A stretch of DNA of 64,000 nt, taken from positions 83,999 through 147,998 of the forward strand of contig NZ_VDMB01000007.1 in NCBI RefSeq assembly GCF_006175995.1, read 5' to 3'. Positions 17,920 through 25,406 of the stretch are shown one piece after another (position 1 is the first letter of the stretch; the number at the start of each line of letters is the position of its first letter). The stretch comes from Desulfobotulus mexicanus. Its GTDB lineage: Bacteria > Desulfobacterota > Desulfobacteria > Desulfobacterales > ASO4-4. The notes under the pieces are model-generated. The model ran no database searches. It had not been told where the DNA came from and worked only from the letters and a program-made list of their open reading frames with translations. Both the position numbers and the translations under genes were made by a program.

Positions 17920-20900
17920 TTATTGCTGGATGGGGGGGAGGAAGCCCGTACCCGCCTTCTGGTCTAGCTGAATGGCAAAGTCATCATAATAAGTGGATGT
18001 TCCGGCACTGCTGGAGGTCAGAATGGTAATTGCTTCCTTAAAATCCTTAGGATCAAAATTATCCACAAAGTCGGGGGAAAGTATGGTACTTGTACGGATT
18101 ATGGTTCCCGCCAGTTCAGCCTCAGCAGGAACCGGAGTAACACCTGACAGGGTATCCCATTTAATCAAAGTAAAAAAATCATTTTCAGGAGATCGATCAG
18201 CCCAGTCATCCGGCGGCCAGTTGGCCTTTGACCGGGGATTCCCCAAACGATACGTGTCTGTCTGCTGCGCATTTGCCGTACCGCTTGACTGAGGAGCCGC
18301 CGCATACACCATAATCCAGTTTACCTTGGATGCGCCAAGGGTTTCCACGGTAAGATACTTACTGTTAGGATCTCCTTTTCTGATGCTGAGCTTATCCCCA
18401 GCGCTGAACGAATCTCCCTCCATACCAGAAACAAGCAGCACACCCTCCGCATCGCCAGCTCCCCAACTCCCGCTTTTCAAGACAGGCATACCGGTGATTC
18501 TTGCATTGTTCCCATTCTCTCCCTGCAAAATATCCCCCCGCTTGGGAAAACGATCATCGTGGTTTGTTCCTTCCTCAAATGTAAGCTCCCAACCCTCCAT
18601 AATACGTACCATGAGGGTGGACCAGTCTTTAAGGCGCAAATCTTTTCCGGATAAGCCGTTGGTCAGTCCCAAAATATTATTATCTGCACCATCAGCCAGT
18701 TTTTTTACGGCCAGTACATTGAATTTTTTTCCCTTGCGTTGCCATAGAATCATAGCAGGGTCGGAGTATATATATGTCTCTTGATATTGGTCAAACCAAC
18801 CATACCTGCTCCCCAAATCCAATCTTGAATCATTTGCACCCACTCCATCTAAACCATTAAAACTTAAAACATTCTTTAATTCTTCTCTAAATTCCGCAGC
18901 GATCCCATCATGATAAGTCCAATCACCAGTATCTCTCCACCATGGTGCACCAATCATGATCCCGTCATACCTGTCACGCCGTTGCCTCTGCCTGATAAAA
19001 GACACCCCATAGGTTTCAAGATCACTATAAACCCCGTTCTCGTCCGCTTCAACCCCCTTCATCCGAAATCCCATACCCGCCATGAAATAAGGCTGGTCAT
19101 TTTTTACCTTGATCTGAAGGTCATAACTCAAAGCCCCTTTGTGATCCTGCCAGGATTTAAAAAGATTGGTCCGCAGCTTTACCCAGTTCAGGGCCAGCAT
19201 GTTCCACAGCCCATCTCCCGTCCATGTCACCTTAAAATCAAACGGCCCGACCTTAAGCGTACCGCTAAAACCCTCTACACCCGTAATTTTCAAAGCTTTG
19301 GCACCATCGATATTTACAGTTTTATGCCCGCCATGGGCTGAACCCGCAAACCAGTTTGCCGTATCTCCAAAGGTTTCATGGAAGATTTCTCTTTTGAACT
19401 CATCCATGCTTCCACCTGCAATCCAGCCCACAGGGGCATTATACACAACCTCCCTTTGGGAATTGCCGACTATCCCTGCTGAAAATACCCGGACATAAGG
19501 TTCAAGAACCAGATAGGTATTATTATTCAGGTCAACGGACCAGTTTTTTTTCTCTTCTCTGGGGTCCACCTGCCGAATCCGCTCCAGAGTGTTAGTTGCA
19601 CGATTCAATCTTTCATAATTAAAAACAGCAAAGCTGTCTGAAGAATTCCTCAAAACAAAATTACCATTAAAATCGGGGAGAGCCCAGGCATGATCTGAAT
19701 CCAGCAACAGACTTTCACCTTTCGATAATTTTCCCGCAGATTTGATATCACTTGCAAGGCGGATATCATCTCCTTTTTTTACTGTGACAGGATTTTCAAT
19801 TGTGAAAACCAAATTTTTCCCTGATGCGGCCTTAACAGTAAAAGGATGACCCTGATTACCCAGTTCAACCCACCCTTTTTCATCATCCTGAAAAACCGAA
19901 GGAATTCGGCCATGCACATCAAGGGAAATATCAGTATCATTAGTAAAATCATCTTTTGCTTTAAACCAGTAGGTTTCAAAGGCCAGTTGAAAACTGCCTT
20001 CTTTCATGGTGTAGGTCTTACCATGCATATTACTTATGGCCTCAAGCCTCTTGTCTTCATCACCGGCTTTCAAAAAAGAACTGGCTGCAAAGCGGAAGCC
20101 CGATTCCGCCAGAAAAAAAGCCTTTCGGCCCTGATCCTGAACCACCTGACCCATGGTAGAACTTGTAAACATTGGGACAATGGCTGCCGTCAAGGCGGCT
20201 ATTACAACAATGGTAACAACCAGCCCTAAAAGAAGACTCCCTTTTTCATTCATGCGGGTACCCCCTTTATTACTTTTGAACCACACCCACCACCCCGTTA
20301 TTGCCATAAAGATAATGCAAAGCCAGAGCCATTCTTTTAACTGCATGTCTCCATTATCTACTATCAGGCTATCAATCATGCAAAATTTATAATTAAAATC
20401 AGGAATCTGTGGATTAGCCCCAGGAGTGCCTTCCGGATTCTCAGTTTCAAATTCAATTATTTTATTATTTCTTGGAGCAGCCTGAGAAACAAAAGGCATG
20501 GTAGTTCCATCGGATCGCTGTATTATCATGCTGATTTCCACAAGAGTCAGCTTTGAGACATCATTCTTATCCCAAGCTGACGATCCTGAGTAATATTGAA
20601 AATTCAAGGCACTTATATTTTCGGCAAGTACATCACCATCAGTAAAATCATTACTATTTGAAAAAAGAATTCGATTATCATCAAAACCAAAACTTCTCAG
20701 ACCATCACGGCTTCGCAAAGCAATACTGTCATCTTCTGCCTTTTCAATATCCAGCAGCTCAATTATTTCCCTGTTCATACGGTTCAAAGCCAGTTGTGCC
20801 TTCTGCGTTATCTCCGTGTTTTCACGCGTAAACATATAACCTTCAACCACACGGACCAGTCCAAATCCTGCCACAGAAGCCAGCACACCGAGAATCACAA

Positions 20901-20955
20901 GGGTAGCAACGACCTTCATAACGACCTTCATTACGACCCAGCACCATACCTTCAT
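17920..20955 (-). CDS. Fusion of a headless pseudopilin, a PilX-like prepilin and a large extracellular domain
   Basis: A 1011-residue open frame. Residues about 17-195 are a PilW/MshO-type minor pilin: helix ATLVILGVLASVAGFGLVRV, then ENTEITQKAQLALNRMNREI. Its leader (the GFTLIE part) is missing and replaced by MKVWCWVVMKVVMK, which derives from an adjoining Rpn-type gene. A membrane segment near 207-225 and basic KSNKGG follow. At 20253 an in-frame ATG with GGGGG upstream starts MNEKGSLLLGLVVTIVVIAAL, a second prepilin-like segment, and the C-terminal 700 residues contain a beta-rich, concanavalin-like region. Two genes have probably been joined, or the second can start alone at 20253 (777 residues). 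The first part is likely non-functional as a prepilin. Confidence 0.6.
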   Translation of the reverse strand: MKVWCWVVMKVVMKVVATLVILGVLASVAGFGLVRVVEGYMFTRENTEITQKAQLALNRMNREIIELLDIEKAEDDSIALRSRDGLRSFGFDDNRILFSNSNDFTDGDVLAENISALNFQYYSGSSAWDKNDVSKLTLVEISMIIQRSDGTTMPFVSQAAPRNNKIIEFETENPEGTPGANPQIPDFNYKFCMIDSLIVDNGDMQLKEWLWLCIIFMAITGWWVWFKSNKGGTRMNEKGSLLLGLVVTIVVIAALTAAIVPMFTSSTMGQVVQDQGRKAFFLAESGFRFAASSFLKAGDEDKRLEAISNMHGKTYTMKEGSFQLAFETYWFKAKDDFTNDTDISLDVHGRIPSVFQDDEKGWVELGNQGHPFTVKAASGKNLVFTIENPVTVKKGDDIRLASDIKSAGKLSKGESLLLDSDHAWALPDFNGNFVLRNSSDSFAVFNYERLNRATNTLERIRQVDPREEKKNWSVDLNNNTYLVLEPYVRVFSAGIVGNSQREVVYNAPVGWIAGGSMDEFKREIFHETFGDTANWFAGSAHGGHKTVNIDGAKALKITGVEGFSGTLKVGPFDFKVTWTGDGLWNMLALNWVKLRTNLFKSWQDHKGALSYDLQIKVKNDQPYFMAGMGFRMKGVEADENGVYSDLETYGVSFIRQRQRRDRYDGIMIGAPWWRDTGDWTYHDGIAAEFREELKNVLSFNGLDGVGANDSRLDLGSRYGWFDQYQETYIYSDPAMILWQRKGKKFNVLAVKKLADGADNNILGLTNGLSGKDLRLKDWSTLMVRIMEGWELTFEEGTNHDDRFPKRGDILQGENGNNARITGMPVLKSGSWGAGDAEGVLLVSGMEGDSFSAGDKLSIRKGDPNSKYLTVETLGASKVNWIMVYAAAPQSSGTANAQQTDTYRLGNPRSKANWPPDDWADRSPENDFFTLIKWDTLSGVTPVPAEAELAGTIIRTSTILSPDFVDNFDPKDFKEAITILTSSSAGTSTYYDDFAIQLDQKAGTGFLPPIQQ

Positions 20956-21382
20956 TCATCAATCTTTCCGCTGTAGTCATGGCAAGCTCCTTTCCTTTCA
21001 GGCTTACACGACCTATCGTCTCAGCCACATATTCAGGCTGAAGATCTGTGGCTTTGAAAATGTACTCTGAATCCGGGATGAAGGGCTTGATCATGGAGGG
21101 CAGGTCTTTAAAACAGTCACTGAGAAGACCGGGCTGCCATTTTCTTTCTCCATGATAGATCACGATGGAAATAATGGGGTTTTTTTCTATCTCCTGCTTG
21201 CGGCATCGTTCCCACTGACTTGCCATATACAGAAGGATTTTAAAGAGCATATCATGATCCACATAGCTTTTATGCTCAAAAAGCAGGGCTATACGGATCA
21301 GCTTACCTTTGAACTGGCAGATATAAAGCAGGTCAGAAAAAGGGGAAGACCTTCCTGAAAGTGGTTCTCTAAAAGGGGGCAC
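20843..21382 (-). pseudogene. Truncated Rpn/PDDEXK-type transposase-nuclease fused at its 3' end to pilin DNA
   Basis: The frame matches the recombination-promoting nuclease/putative transposase family (Rpn, YhgA-like). Catalytic elements are visible: D in SDLLY and the E-x-K of LLFEHKSYVD. The usual N-terminal 40-50 residues are absent, and the frame opens at a GTG directly inside the 13-bp inverted repeat at 21371. The C-terminal hallmark repeat GRNEGRYEGR is followed at once by translated pilin antisense-frame sequence (CYPCDSRCAGF), so the gene lost its 3' end. The join is around 20908-20915. It is a double-truncated remnant. Confidence 0.75.
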
Positions 21383-21383
21383 C
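21371..21383. repeat. Left 13-bp inverted repeat of the RelE/ParE-type TA cassette
   Basis: AAAAGGGGGCACC is the exact inverse complement of GGTGCCCCCTTTT at 21905-21917. The toxin-antitoxin pair at 21395-21903 lies between the two copies with only 11 nt and 1 nt to spare. Confidence 0.85.
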
Positions 21384-21394
21384 CGTTTTACACC

Positions 21395-21688
21395 TTATGA
21401 TAATTTTTTTCTAATCCATGCAGGGTGACGACGGCAATCCAACACCGCATGGACAGATACCTTTTCATTTTCAAGCAGGTAATAAATGGCAAATGGGAAT
21501 CTCTTTGAAAGTAATCTGCGATAATCCTTAAAAAAAGGCGCATATATCCCGGCAAAAAACTGAAGGGAATCTATATCAGAAAAAATTACATCCAAAAAAT
21601 AAGTGCCGAGCCCATCTGCCTGCCTCTCATAGAAATGATAAGCCTCCATCATGTCTTTGCGAGCAGAATGAAGAATCCGGACTTTCAT
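21395..21688 (-). CDS. RelE/ParE-family toxin
   Basis: A 97-residue type II toxin. The ParE/RelE fold is shown by MKVRILHSARKDMMEAYHFYERQ, then YFLDVIFSDIDSL, RRLLSKRFPFAIYYLLENEKVSVHAVLDCRRHP. ATG 21688 overlaps the antitoxin stop (ATGA), which fits co-translation; an in-frame ATG at 21727 would lie deep in the antitoxin gene. Members either poison gyrase or cleave mRNA; the sequence alone does not decide. Neighbouring inverted repeats suggest that the pair moves as a unit. Confidence 0.8.
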   Translation of the reverse strand: MKVRILHSARKDMMEAYHFYERQADGLGTYFLDVIFSDIDSLQFFAGIYAPFFKDYRRLLSKRFPFAIYYLLENEKVSVHAVLDCRRHPAWIRKKLS

Positions 21689-21903
21689 GACAATTCTTCT
21701 CTTATGGATTTTTTTGCCTCTTCCCAATCCATGTACGCATCTTCTCCCCTTTCAAGTAGCCCCTCCCTTTCTTCAAGGACACCTCTGTGCCATTGGGGGG
21801 ATGGCAGTATATCTCCATCCCGGCAAAGATCATCCCACAGCAGCTCCATGGCCAGAATTTTCTCTTCAACGCTCATGTTTTTTAAAGACTGAACCAGCCC
21901 CAT
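21685..21903 (-). CDS. Addiction module antitoxin
   Basis: A 72-residue antitoxin of the addiction-module type often paired with ParE-like toxins. The conserved start MSVEEKILAMELLWDDL is followed by the PSPQWHRGVLEEREGLLERGE stretch and the C-terminal WEEAKKSIREEL toxin-binding helix. The ATG lies directly behind the right inverted repeat AAAAGGGGGCACC read on this strand; the GGGGG of that repeat is 7-8 nt before the start and probably acts as its ribosome binding site. Confidence 0.8.
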   Translation of the reverse strand: MGLVQSLKNMSVEEKILAMELLWDDLCRDGDILPSPQWHRGVLEEREGLLERGEDAYMDWEEAKKSIREELS

Positions 21904-21904
21904 T

Positions 21905-21917
21905 GGTGCCCCCTTTT
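21905..21917. repeat. Right 13-bp inverted repeat of the RelE/ParE-type TA cassette
   Basis: GGTGCCCCCTTTT mirrors the copy at 21371-21383 without a mismatch. It is immediately upstream of the antitoxin start and seems to provide the Shine-Dalgarno sequence. Confidence 0.85.
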
Positions 21918-21934
21918 CTAATCTACTAATCTAG

Positions 21935-21958
21935 TTAAAAGGGTCTGACCCCTTTTAA
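21935..21958. repeat. Joint palindrome between TA cassette and yoeB
   Basis: TTAAAAGGG and CCCCTTTTAA face each other around TCTGA. On the minus strand this lies 3 nt beyond the yoeB stop, so it may also terminate the yefM-yoeB transcript. Confidence 0.75.
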
Positions 21959-21961
21959 CTA

Positions 21962-22228
21962 TCAATAATGATAACGACATGAGATTATTGTTATTACATC
22001 ATCTTCAACGGCATAAACCAGTCTGTTTGTATCATCAATACGACGGGACCAGAAGCCAGCCAGATTTTCCTTTAATGGCTCGGGTTTACCTATGCCTTCA
22101 AAGGGAGAACGCTTGACATCATTGATAAGTTTATTAATACGCTGAAGCATTTTCTTGTCCTGTGTCTGCCAATACAGATAAGAAACCCATGATTCATCTG
22201 TCCATGCCAGCAAACGATTACCCATCAA
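21962..22228 (-). CDS. yoeB: YoeB/Txe-family mRNA-cleaving toxin
   Basis: Ribosome-dependent endoribonuclease toxin of 88 residues. It has the family profile: LLAWTDESWVSYLYWQTQDKKMLQRINKLINDV, then PFEGIGKPEPLKENLAGFWSRRIDDTNRLVYAVEDD and the conserved C-terminal SCRYHY with the catalytic His-Tyr end. The start overlaps the antitoxin by 11 nt. Expected to be neutralised and co-regulated by YefM. Confidence 0.92.
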   Translation of the reverse strand: MMGNRLLAWTDESWVSYLYWQTQDKKMLQRINKLINDVKRSPFEGIGKPEPLKENLAGFWSRRIDDTNRLVYAVEDDVITIISCRYHY

Positions 22229-22472
22229 TCAAATCTCTTTGGATTACTTTACCCGCTTTATACTGTGCTATGGAACGATTCAAATGCTCTGCATTAGCCG
22301 GAGATCGGAGCAAATGCACTGTTTCCATTAAACTATTGTAATAATTCAATGACATAACTACTGCATCTTCAGCATCCCGACGAGTGATAATTGTTGTATC
22401 AGCATCATTAACAACTGCGTCCAGTACCGCTTTCAAGCTGTTCCTGGCTTCTGTAAAAGATACAATCCTCAT
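22218..22472 (-). CDS. yefM: YefM-family antitoxin
   Basis: Phd/YefM antitoxin of 84 residues. The N-terminal DNA-binding part reads MRIVSFTEARNSLKAVLDAVVNDADTTIITRRDAEDAVVMSLNYYNSL, the classical YefM signature, and the C-terminal acidic helix contacts YoeB. A GGGAG ribosome binding site precedes the ATG. Upstream is a short AT-rich region (22490-22550) with TGTACATTATGCTGTACA, a dyad that may be the YefM operator. Confidence 0.92.
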   Translation of the reverse strand: MRIVSFTEARNSLKAVLDAVVNDADTTIITRRDAEDAVVMSLNYYNSLMETVHLLRSPANAEHLNRSIAQYKAGKVIQRDLIDG

Positions 22473-22525
22473 GAAATCTCCCTATGGATTAAAAAGGATC
22501 CCTTCTTTCTGATCCTGTACATTAT

Positions 22526-22543
22526 GCTGTACATAAAATCTTA
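22526..22543 (-). promoter_or_regulatory. Candidate YefM operator
   Basis: The dyad TGTACA-ttatgc-TGTACA lies about 55-70 nt before the yefM start. YefM antitoxins bind a TGTACA hexamer dyad, so the match is specific for this family. Autoregulation of the pair is the natural reading. Confidence 0.7.
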
Positions 22544-22557
22544 AAATGTCAAGCAAA

Positions 22558-22567
22558 CTAAAAGGGG
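22558..22567. repeat. Joint motif between yefM and the AAA gene
   Basis: TAAAAGGGGT lies directly downstream of the AAA gene stop codon. It mirrors the ACCCCTTTTA at 24161-24170 on the other side of that gene, so the AAA gene is bounded by inverted copies of the motif. Confidence 0.65.
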
Positions 22568-22571
22568 TAAC

Positions 22572-24119
22572 TTAAGCCACTGTCTCTACTTCAAAATTTT
22601 CAATGTTTCTGTCTTTTTTAGAAAACTCTACAGCCACAAGATAAATTTCCTTACCGGAACCCTGATATTTTTCATGGTATTTTCTATCTTTAAGCTGGGC
22701 CATGGCACTGCCCTCCCCTGCATTTTCAAGCACCTTGAACTCAAAAATACAGCAGATATCATCATAAAAGAGGCTTAAATCCATACGACCATGGTTGGTA
22801 GCATCTTCCGCGCGGATCTCAAATCCGCAGGCGGCAAAGTAGCAGTAAAAGATGCTGGCATAATAGCCCTCGTATCCCGAAAGCTGATTTTTTCTGTACC
22901 AGTCGTGGGGGATGGAAGCAAAAAAGCGGTGGAAAATATCCCTTAAATCATTGAAGGATTTTTCCTGTATAGCCCTTATCAGGGAGGTTTCATTGGCGCT
23001 TTTGGCCACCACATCATCCACCAGCTCGTTTAAGATCCAGCGGTTCAGGCTGCTCTTCACTTCCATATTCGGGTAGGCAAGCTGGTAGCTTCTGCGGCCC
23101 ACCATCTTTTCGTCCATCCGTTCTATGGTGAGATAGCCGGTTTGAAAAAGCAGGGTTTCCACACGGATGCGATCCACATCAAAACTGTCGATCAGCTCTT
23201 CACCAAGGTAAAGCTGCTCAATGGAAGGAATACTGTAATGCCCTTCCATGAGAAGTGTGATAAGAAAACGGGGTGTTCCCGTTTCAAACCAGAAGGATCG
23301 GAACTGTCTTTCACTGAAATAAAGAAGGATATCAAAGGGGTTATAGACCCTTTCCCCAAGCCATGAATACCCGTTGTACCACTGCCGTATTCTGTCCTTG
23401 TCAAGGCCTTCCAGCTGATCCGCAAACACCATGTCAAGCTCGCTCTGGGTATAACCGCAGAGGGTGGCATAAGCCGGATTCATGGTAATATCCTGAAGAT
23501 TGTTCAGACCACTGAAAAGCGAAACCTTGGAGAACTTACTCACCCCTGTAATAAAAACAAATTTCAGATGAACATCCGCATCTTTTAATACGGAATAAAG
23601 ATTTTTCAGCTTTTCTCTGATTTCTATGGCAAGGCTTTTATTGGCAATATTATCCAGAATGGGCTTGTCGTATTCATCGATGAGGACTACAACCTTGCTC
23701 TCAAACTTTTCATGGAGCCTTTCGATCAGTTCAAAAAACTTTCCCTTGATGGTAGGAGAATCTAACTGTTCAATCCCATAAAATCTGCAATTGCGGTCAA
23801 GTATTTCCATTTGGGTCAATCCAAGTTCTTCCAGAGACTCCATGACACCGCTGCCAAAGCTGATATGAATCACAGGGTATGAAGTGTTCCAGTCCCAGTT
23901 ATCTTCAAGATATAAACCCTGAAAATACTGCTTTTTACCTGAAAAAGCCTGGCGCATGGTATCCACAAAAAGGCTTTTACCAAAGCGTCTGGGTCTTGAA
24001 AGAAAATAGTATTTTCCCGAATCCATAAGTATTTTAACAAAGCTGGTCTTATCGACGTAATAGTGGGGCTCCGAGCGCATGGCCTCAAAACTCTGAATAC
24101 CAATGGGTAGTTTTTTCAT
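22572..24119 (-). CDS. AAA-ATPase-like protein with C-terminal PD-(D/E)XK nuclease domain
   Basis: A 515-residue protein of the AAA_AAA-like / DUF1703 type. Residues 1-60 have the family's start GIQSFEAMRSEPHYYVDKT and a P-loop RPRRFGKSLF; Walker B is VVVLIDEYDKPI at about 140. The C-terminal part has a PD-(D/E)XK-type core, GRMDLSLFYDDICCIFEFKVL (D...E-x-K), near 460-480. The combination is widespread in accessory regions of anaerobes. Its function is unproven; a role in defence or DNA mobility is guessed from context. The ATG has AAGGAGGGG upstream. Inverted joint motifs flank it on both sides. Confidence 0.8.
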   Translation of the reverse strand: MKKLPIGIQSFEAMRSEPHYYVDKTSFVKILMDSGKYYFLSRPRRFGKSLFVDTMRQAFSGKKQYFQGLYLEDNWDWNTSYPVIHISFGSGVMESLEELGLTQMEILDRNCRFYGIEQLDSPTIKGKFFELIERLHEKFESKVVVLIDEYDKPILDNIANKSLAIEIREKLKNLYSVLKDADVHLKFVFITGVSKFSKVSLFSGLNNLQDITMNPAYATLCGYTQSELDMVFADQLEGLDKDRIRQWYNGYSWLGERVYNPFDILLYFSERQFRSFWFETGTPRFLITLLMEGHYSIPSIEQLYLGEELIDSFDVDRIRVETLLFQTGYLTIERMDEKMVGRRSYQLAYPNMEVKSSLNRWILNELVDDVVAKSANETSLIRAIQEKSFNDLRDIFHRFFASIPHDWYRKNQLSGYEGYYASIFYCYFAACGFEIRAEDATNHGRMDLSLFYDDICCIFEFKVLENAGEGSAMAQLKDRKYHEKYQGSGKEIYLVAVEFSKKDRNIENFEVETVA

Positions 24120-24150
24120 GGGAATCCCCTCCTTTTTTGTTCTCTCATCT

Positions 24151-24170
24151 AAAAGGGATCACCCCTTTTA
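24151..24170. repeat. Joint motif between the AAA gene and higB-like toxin
   Basis: AAAAGGGATCACCCCTTTTA is a near-palindrome with 7-bp perfect arms (AAAAGGG/CCCTTTT). It occupies the short region between divergent genes and closes the accessory island on the right. Confidence 0.75.
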
Positions 24171-24233
24171 TCGCCTTTTCCACGCTGGCAGATGTTAATT
24201 GACTGGTATGGCACTCGGTGCTATCTTTCTGTA

Positions 24234-24602
24234 ATGAAAAATTTAATGATAAAACATTTTTCAAAATGGGCTTCCAAGCAAAATCTCCCAAAAATTGAAC
24301 TGTTCAAAGCCTTAGTTGAAATTACCGAAGGAAATTTTGATGCAACCCTTGGTTCGAACCTTTATAAAAAACGAATTCGTTTTTCAGGGCAAGGCAAGAC
24401 TGGCAGTGGACGGACAATAATCTGCTACAAAAAAGAGGACAGAGCAATTTTTATTTATGGTTTTTCAAAGAATGAAAAATCAAATCTGTCCAAAAAAGAA
24501 TTTTATGCTTTCAAGGAATTATCAAAAATTTTATTAAATTTGTCTTTGAAGGAATTAAAAACCGCCATTGACAATGGTGACCTTATAGAGGTGAAATTAT
24601 GA
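24234..24602 (+). CDS. RelE/HigB-like toxin
   Basis: Type II toxin of 122 residues, RelE superfamily (COG4737-like). Recognisable parts are NFDATLGSNLYKKRIRFSGQGKTGSGRTIICYKKEDRAIFIYGFSKNEKSNLSKKE. This order, toxin first and HTH antitoxin second, is that of HigBA pairs. ATG 24234 is chosen over the in-frame ATG 24192 because the family begins near MIKHFSKW. The region is more AT-rich than its neighbours, which fits horizontal acquisition. The antitoxin start overlaps the stop (ATGA). Confidence 0.78.
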   Translation: MKNLMIKHFSKWASKQNLPKIELFKALVEITEGNFDATLGSNLYKKRIRFSGQGKTGSGRTIICYKKEDRAIFIYGFSKNEKSNLSKKEFYAFKELSKILLNLSLKELKTAIDNGDLIEVKL

Positions 24603-24904
24603 GAAAAACCATCGCAGATTCAATAACAGATACAATTAAGGATTTAAACAAAAGTGGATTGGTTGATGATATTACCATGAAAAATATCGAAAATCTCTGC
24701 CTTCCTGCCGTTCAGGAATATACCCCTGAAAAAATTATTTCCATACGGAAAAAAAACAGAATAAGCCAGGCAGCTCTTGCGAGTATTTTCAATATAAGTC
24801 CTTCCACTGTCCAAAAATGGGAACGGGGCAATAAAAAACCAACCGGAGCTTCAAAGAAATTATTAGACATAATTGAGCGAAAAGGCATTGAAGCACTGAT
24901 CTAA
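24599..24904 (+). CDS. HigA-like helix-turn-helix antitoxin
   Basis: Antitoxin/repressor of 101 residues. The C-terminal half is a Cro/C1-type helix-turn-helix: IISIRKKNRISQAALASIFNISPSTVQKWERGNKKPTGASKKLLDIIERKG. The N-terminal part (IADSITDTIKDL) is typical of the COG2944-like antitoxins paired with RelE toxins. It is translationally coupled to the toxin and low in G+C like it. Expected to bind its own promoter region. Confidence 0.82.
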   Translation: MRKTIADSITDTIKDLNKSGLVDDITMKNIENLCLPAVQEYTPEKIISIRKKNRISQAALASIFNISPSTVQKWERGNKKPTGASKKLLDIIERKGIEALI

Positions 24905-24956
24905 CGAAACTAAAAAAGGACAAAAGAATCTGAATCCTTTTTCTCAGGAGCGCTCC

Positions 24957-25388
24957 ATGACCCAAAAAAAGTGGCAGGCCCCCTTGGACAAAATTGATGC
25001 AGACATCAATATCCTTGTGGTCGATGACGAACAGATTATGCGTCAGATCATTGGCAACATTCTAAAATTCCTTGGCCTGACAAAGGTAAGCTATGCCAGC
25101 GATGGCGGCGCAGCCTGGCTGAGACTTCAGATGAAACCCGCCATTGACCTGATTCTGCTGGACTGGAATATGCCCAAAATGAACGGCCCCGAACTGCTTG
25201 GTATGATTCGTAAAAGCGAAGACTTCAAAAACATCCCCGTACTGATGATAACGGCAGAAGGCACCCGTGAGCATATCCTTAAAGCCATGGAGATTGGGGC
25301 AACAAACTATGTGGTCAAGCCCTTTACACCTATTGTCATTGAGAAGAAAATCAGGCGGATTTTAAAGGAGAAAGAAGAATCCCTCTAA
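24957..25388 (+). CDS. CheY-like single-domain response regulator
   Basis: A 143-residue receiver domain without output domain. Acidic pocket DDE near 23-25, phosphoacceptor D69 in LILLDWNMPKMNG, signalling threonine in MITAEG and lysine in VVKPF are all present, so it should be phosphorylated. CAGGAG precedes the ATG. It converges on the diguanylate cyclase gene (19 nt between stops), but no histidine kinase is in the window. Chemotaxis-like or c-di-GMP-related signalling is inferred. Confidence 0.85.
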   Translation: MTQKKWQAPLDKIDADINILVVDDEQIMRQIIGNILKFLGLTKVSYASDGGAAWLRLQMKPAIDLILLDWNMPKMNGPELLGMIRKSEDFKNIPVLMITAEGTREHILKAMEIGATNYVVKPFTPIVIEKKIRRILKEKEESL

Positions 25389-25406
25389 AAATCCTCCCCC
25401 TTTTTC

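Noticed and set aside
17886..24170. Integron gene-cassette array
   Set aside because: Joint motifs resemble a cassette layout, but they lack the attC core (GTTRRRY/RYYYAAC) and no integrase is in the window.
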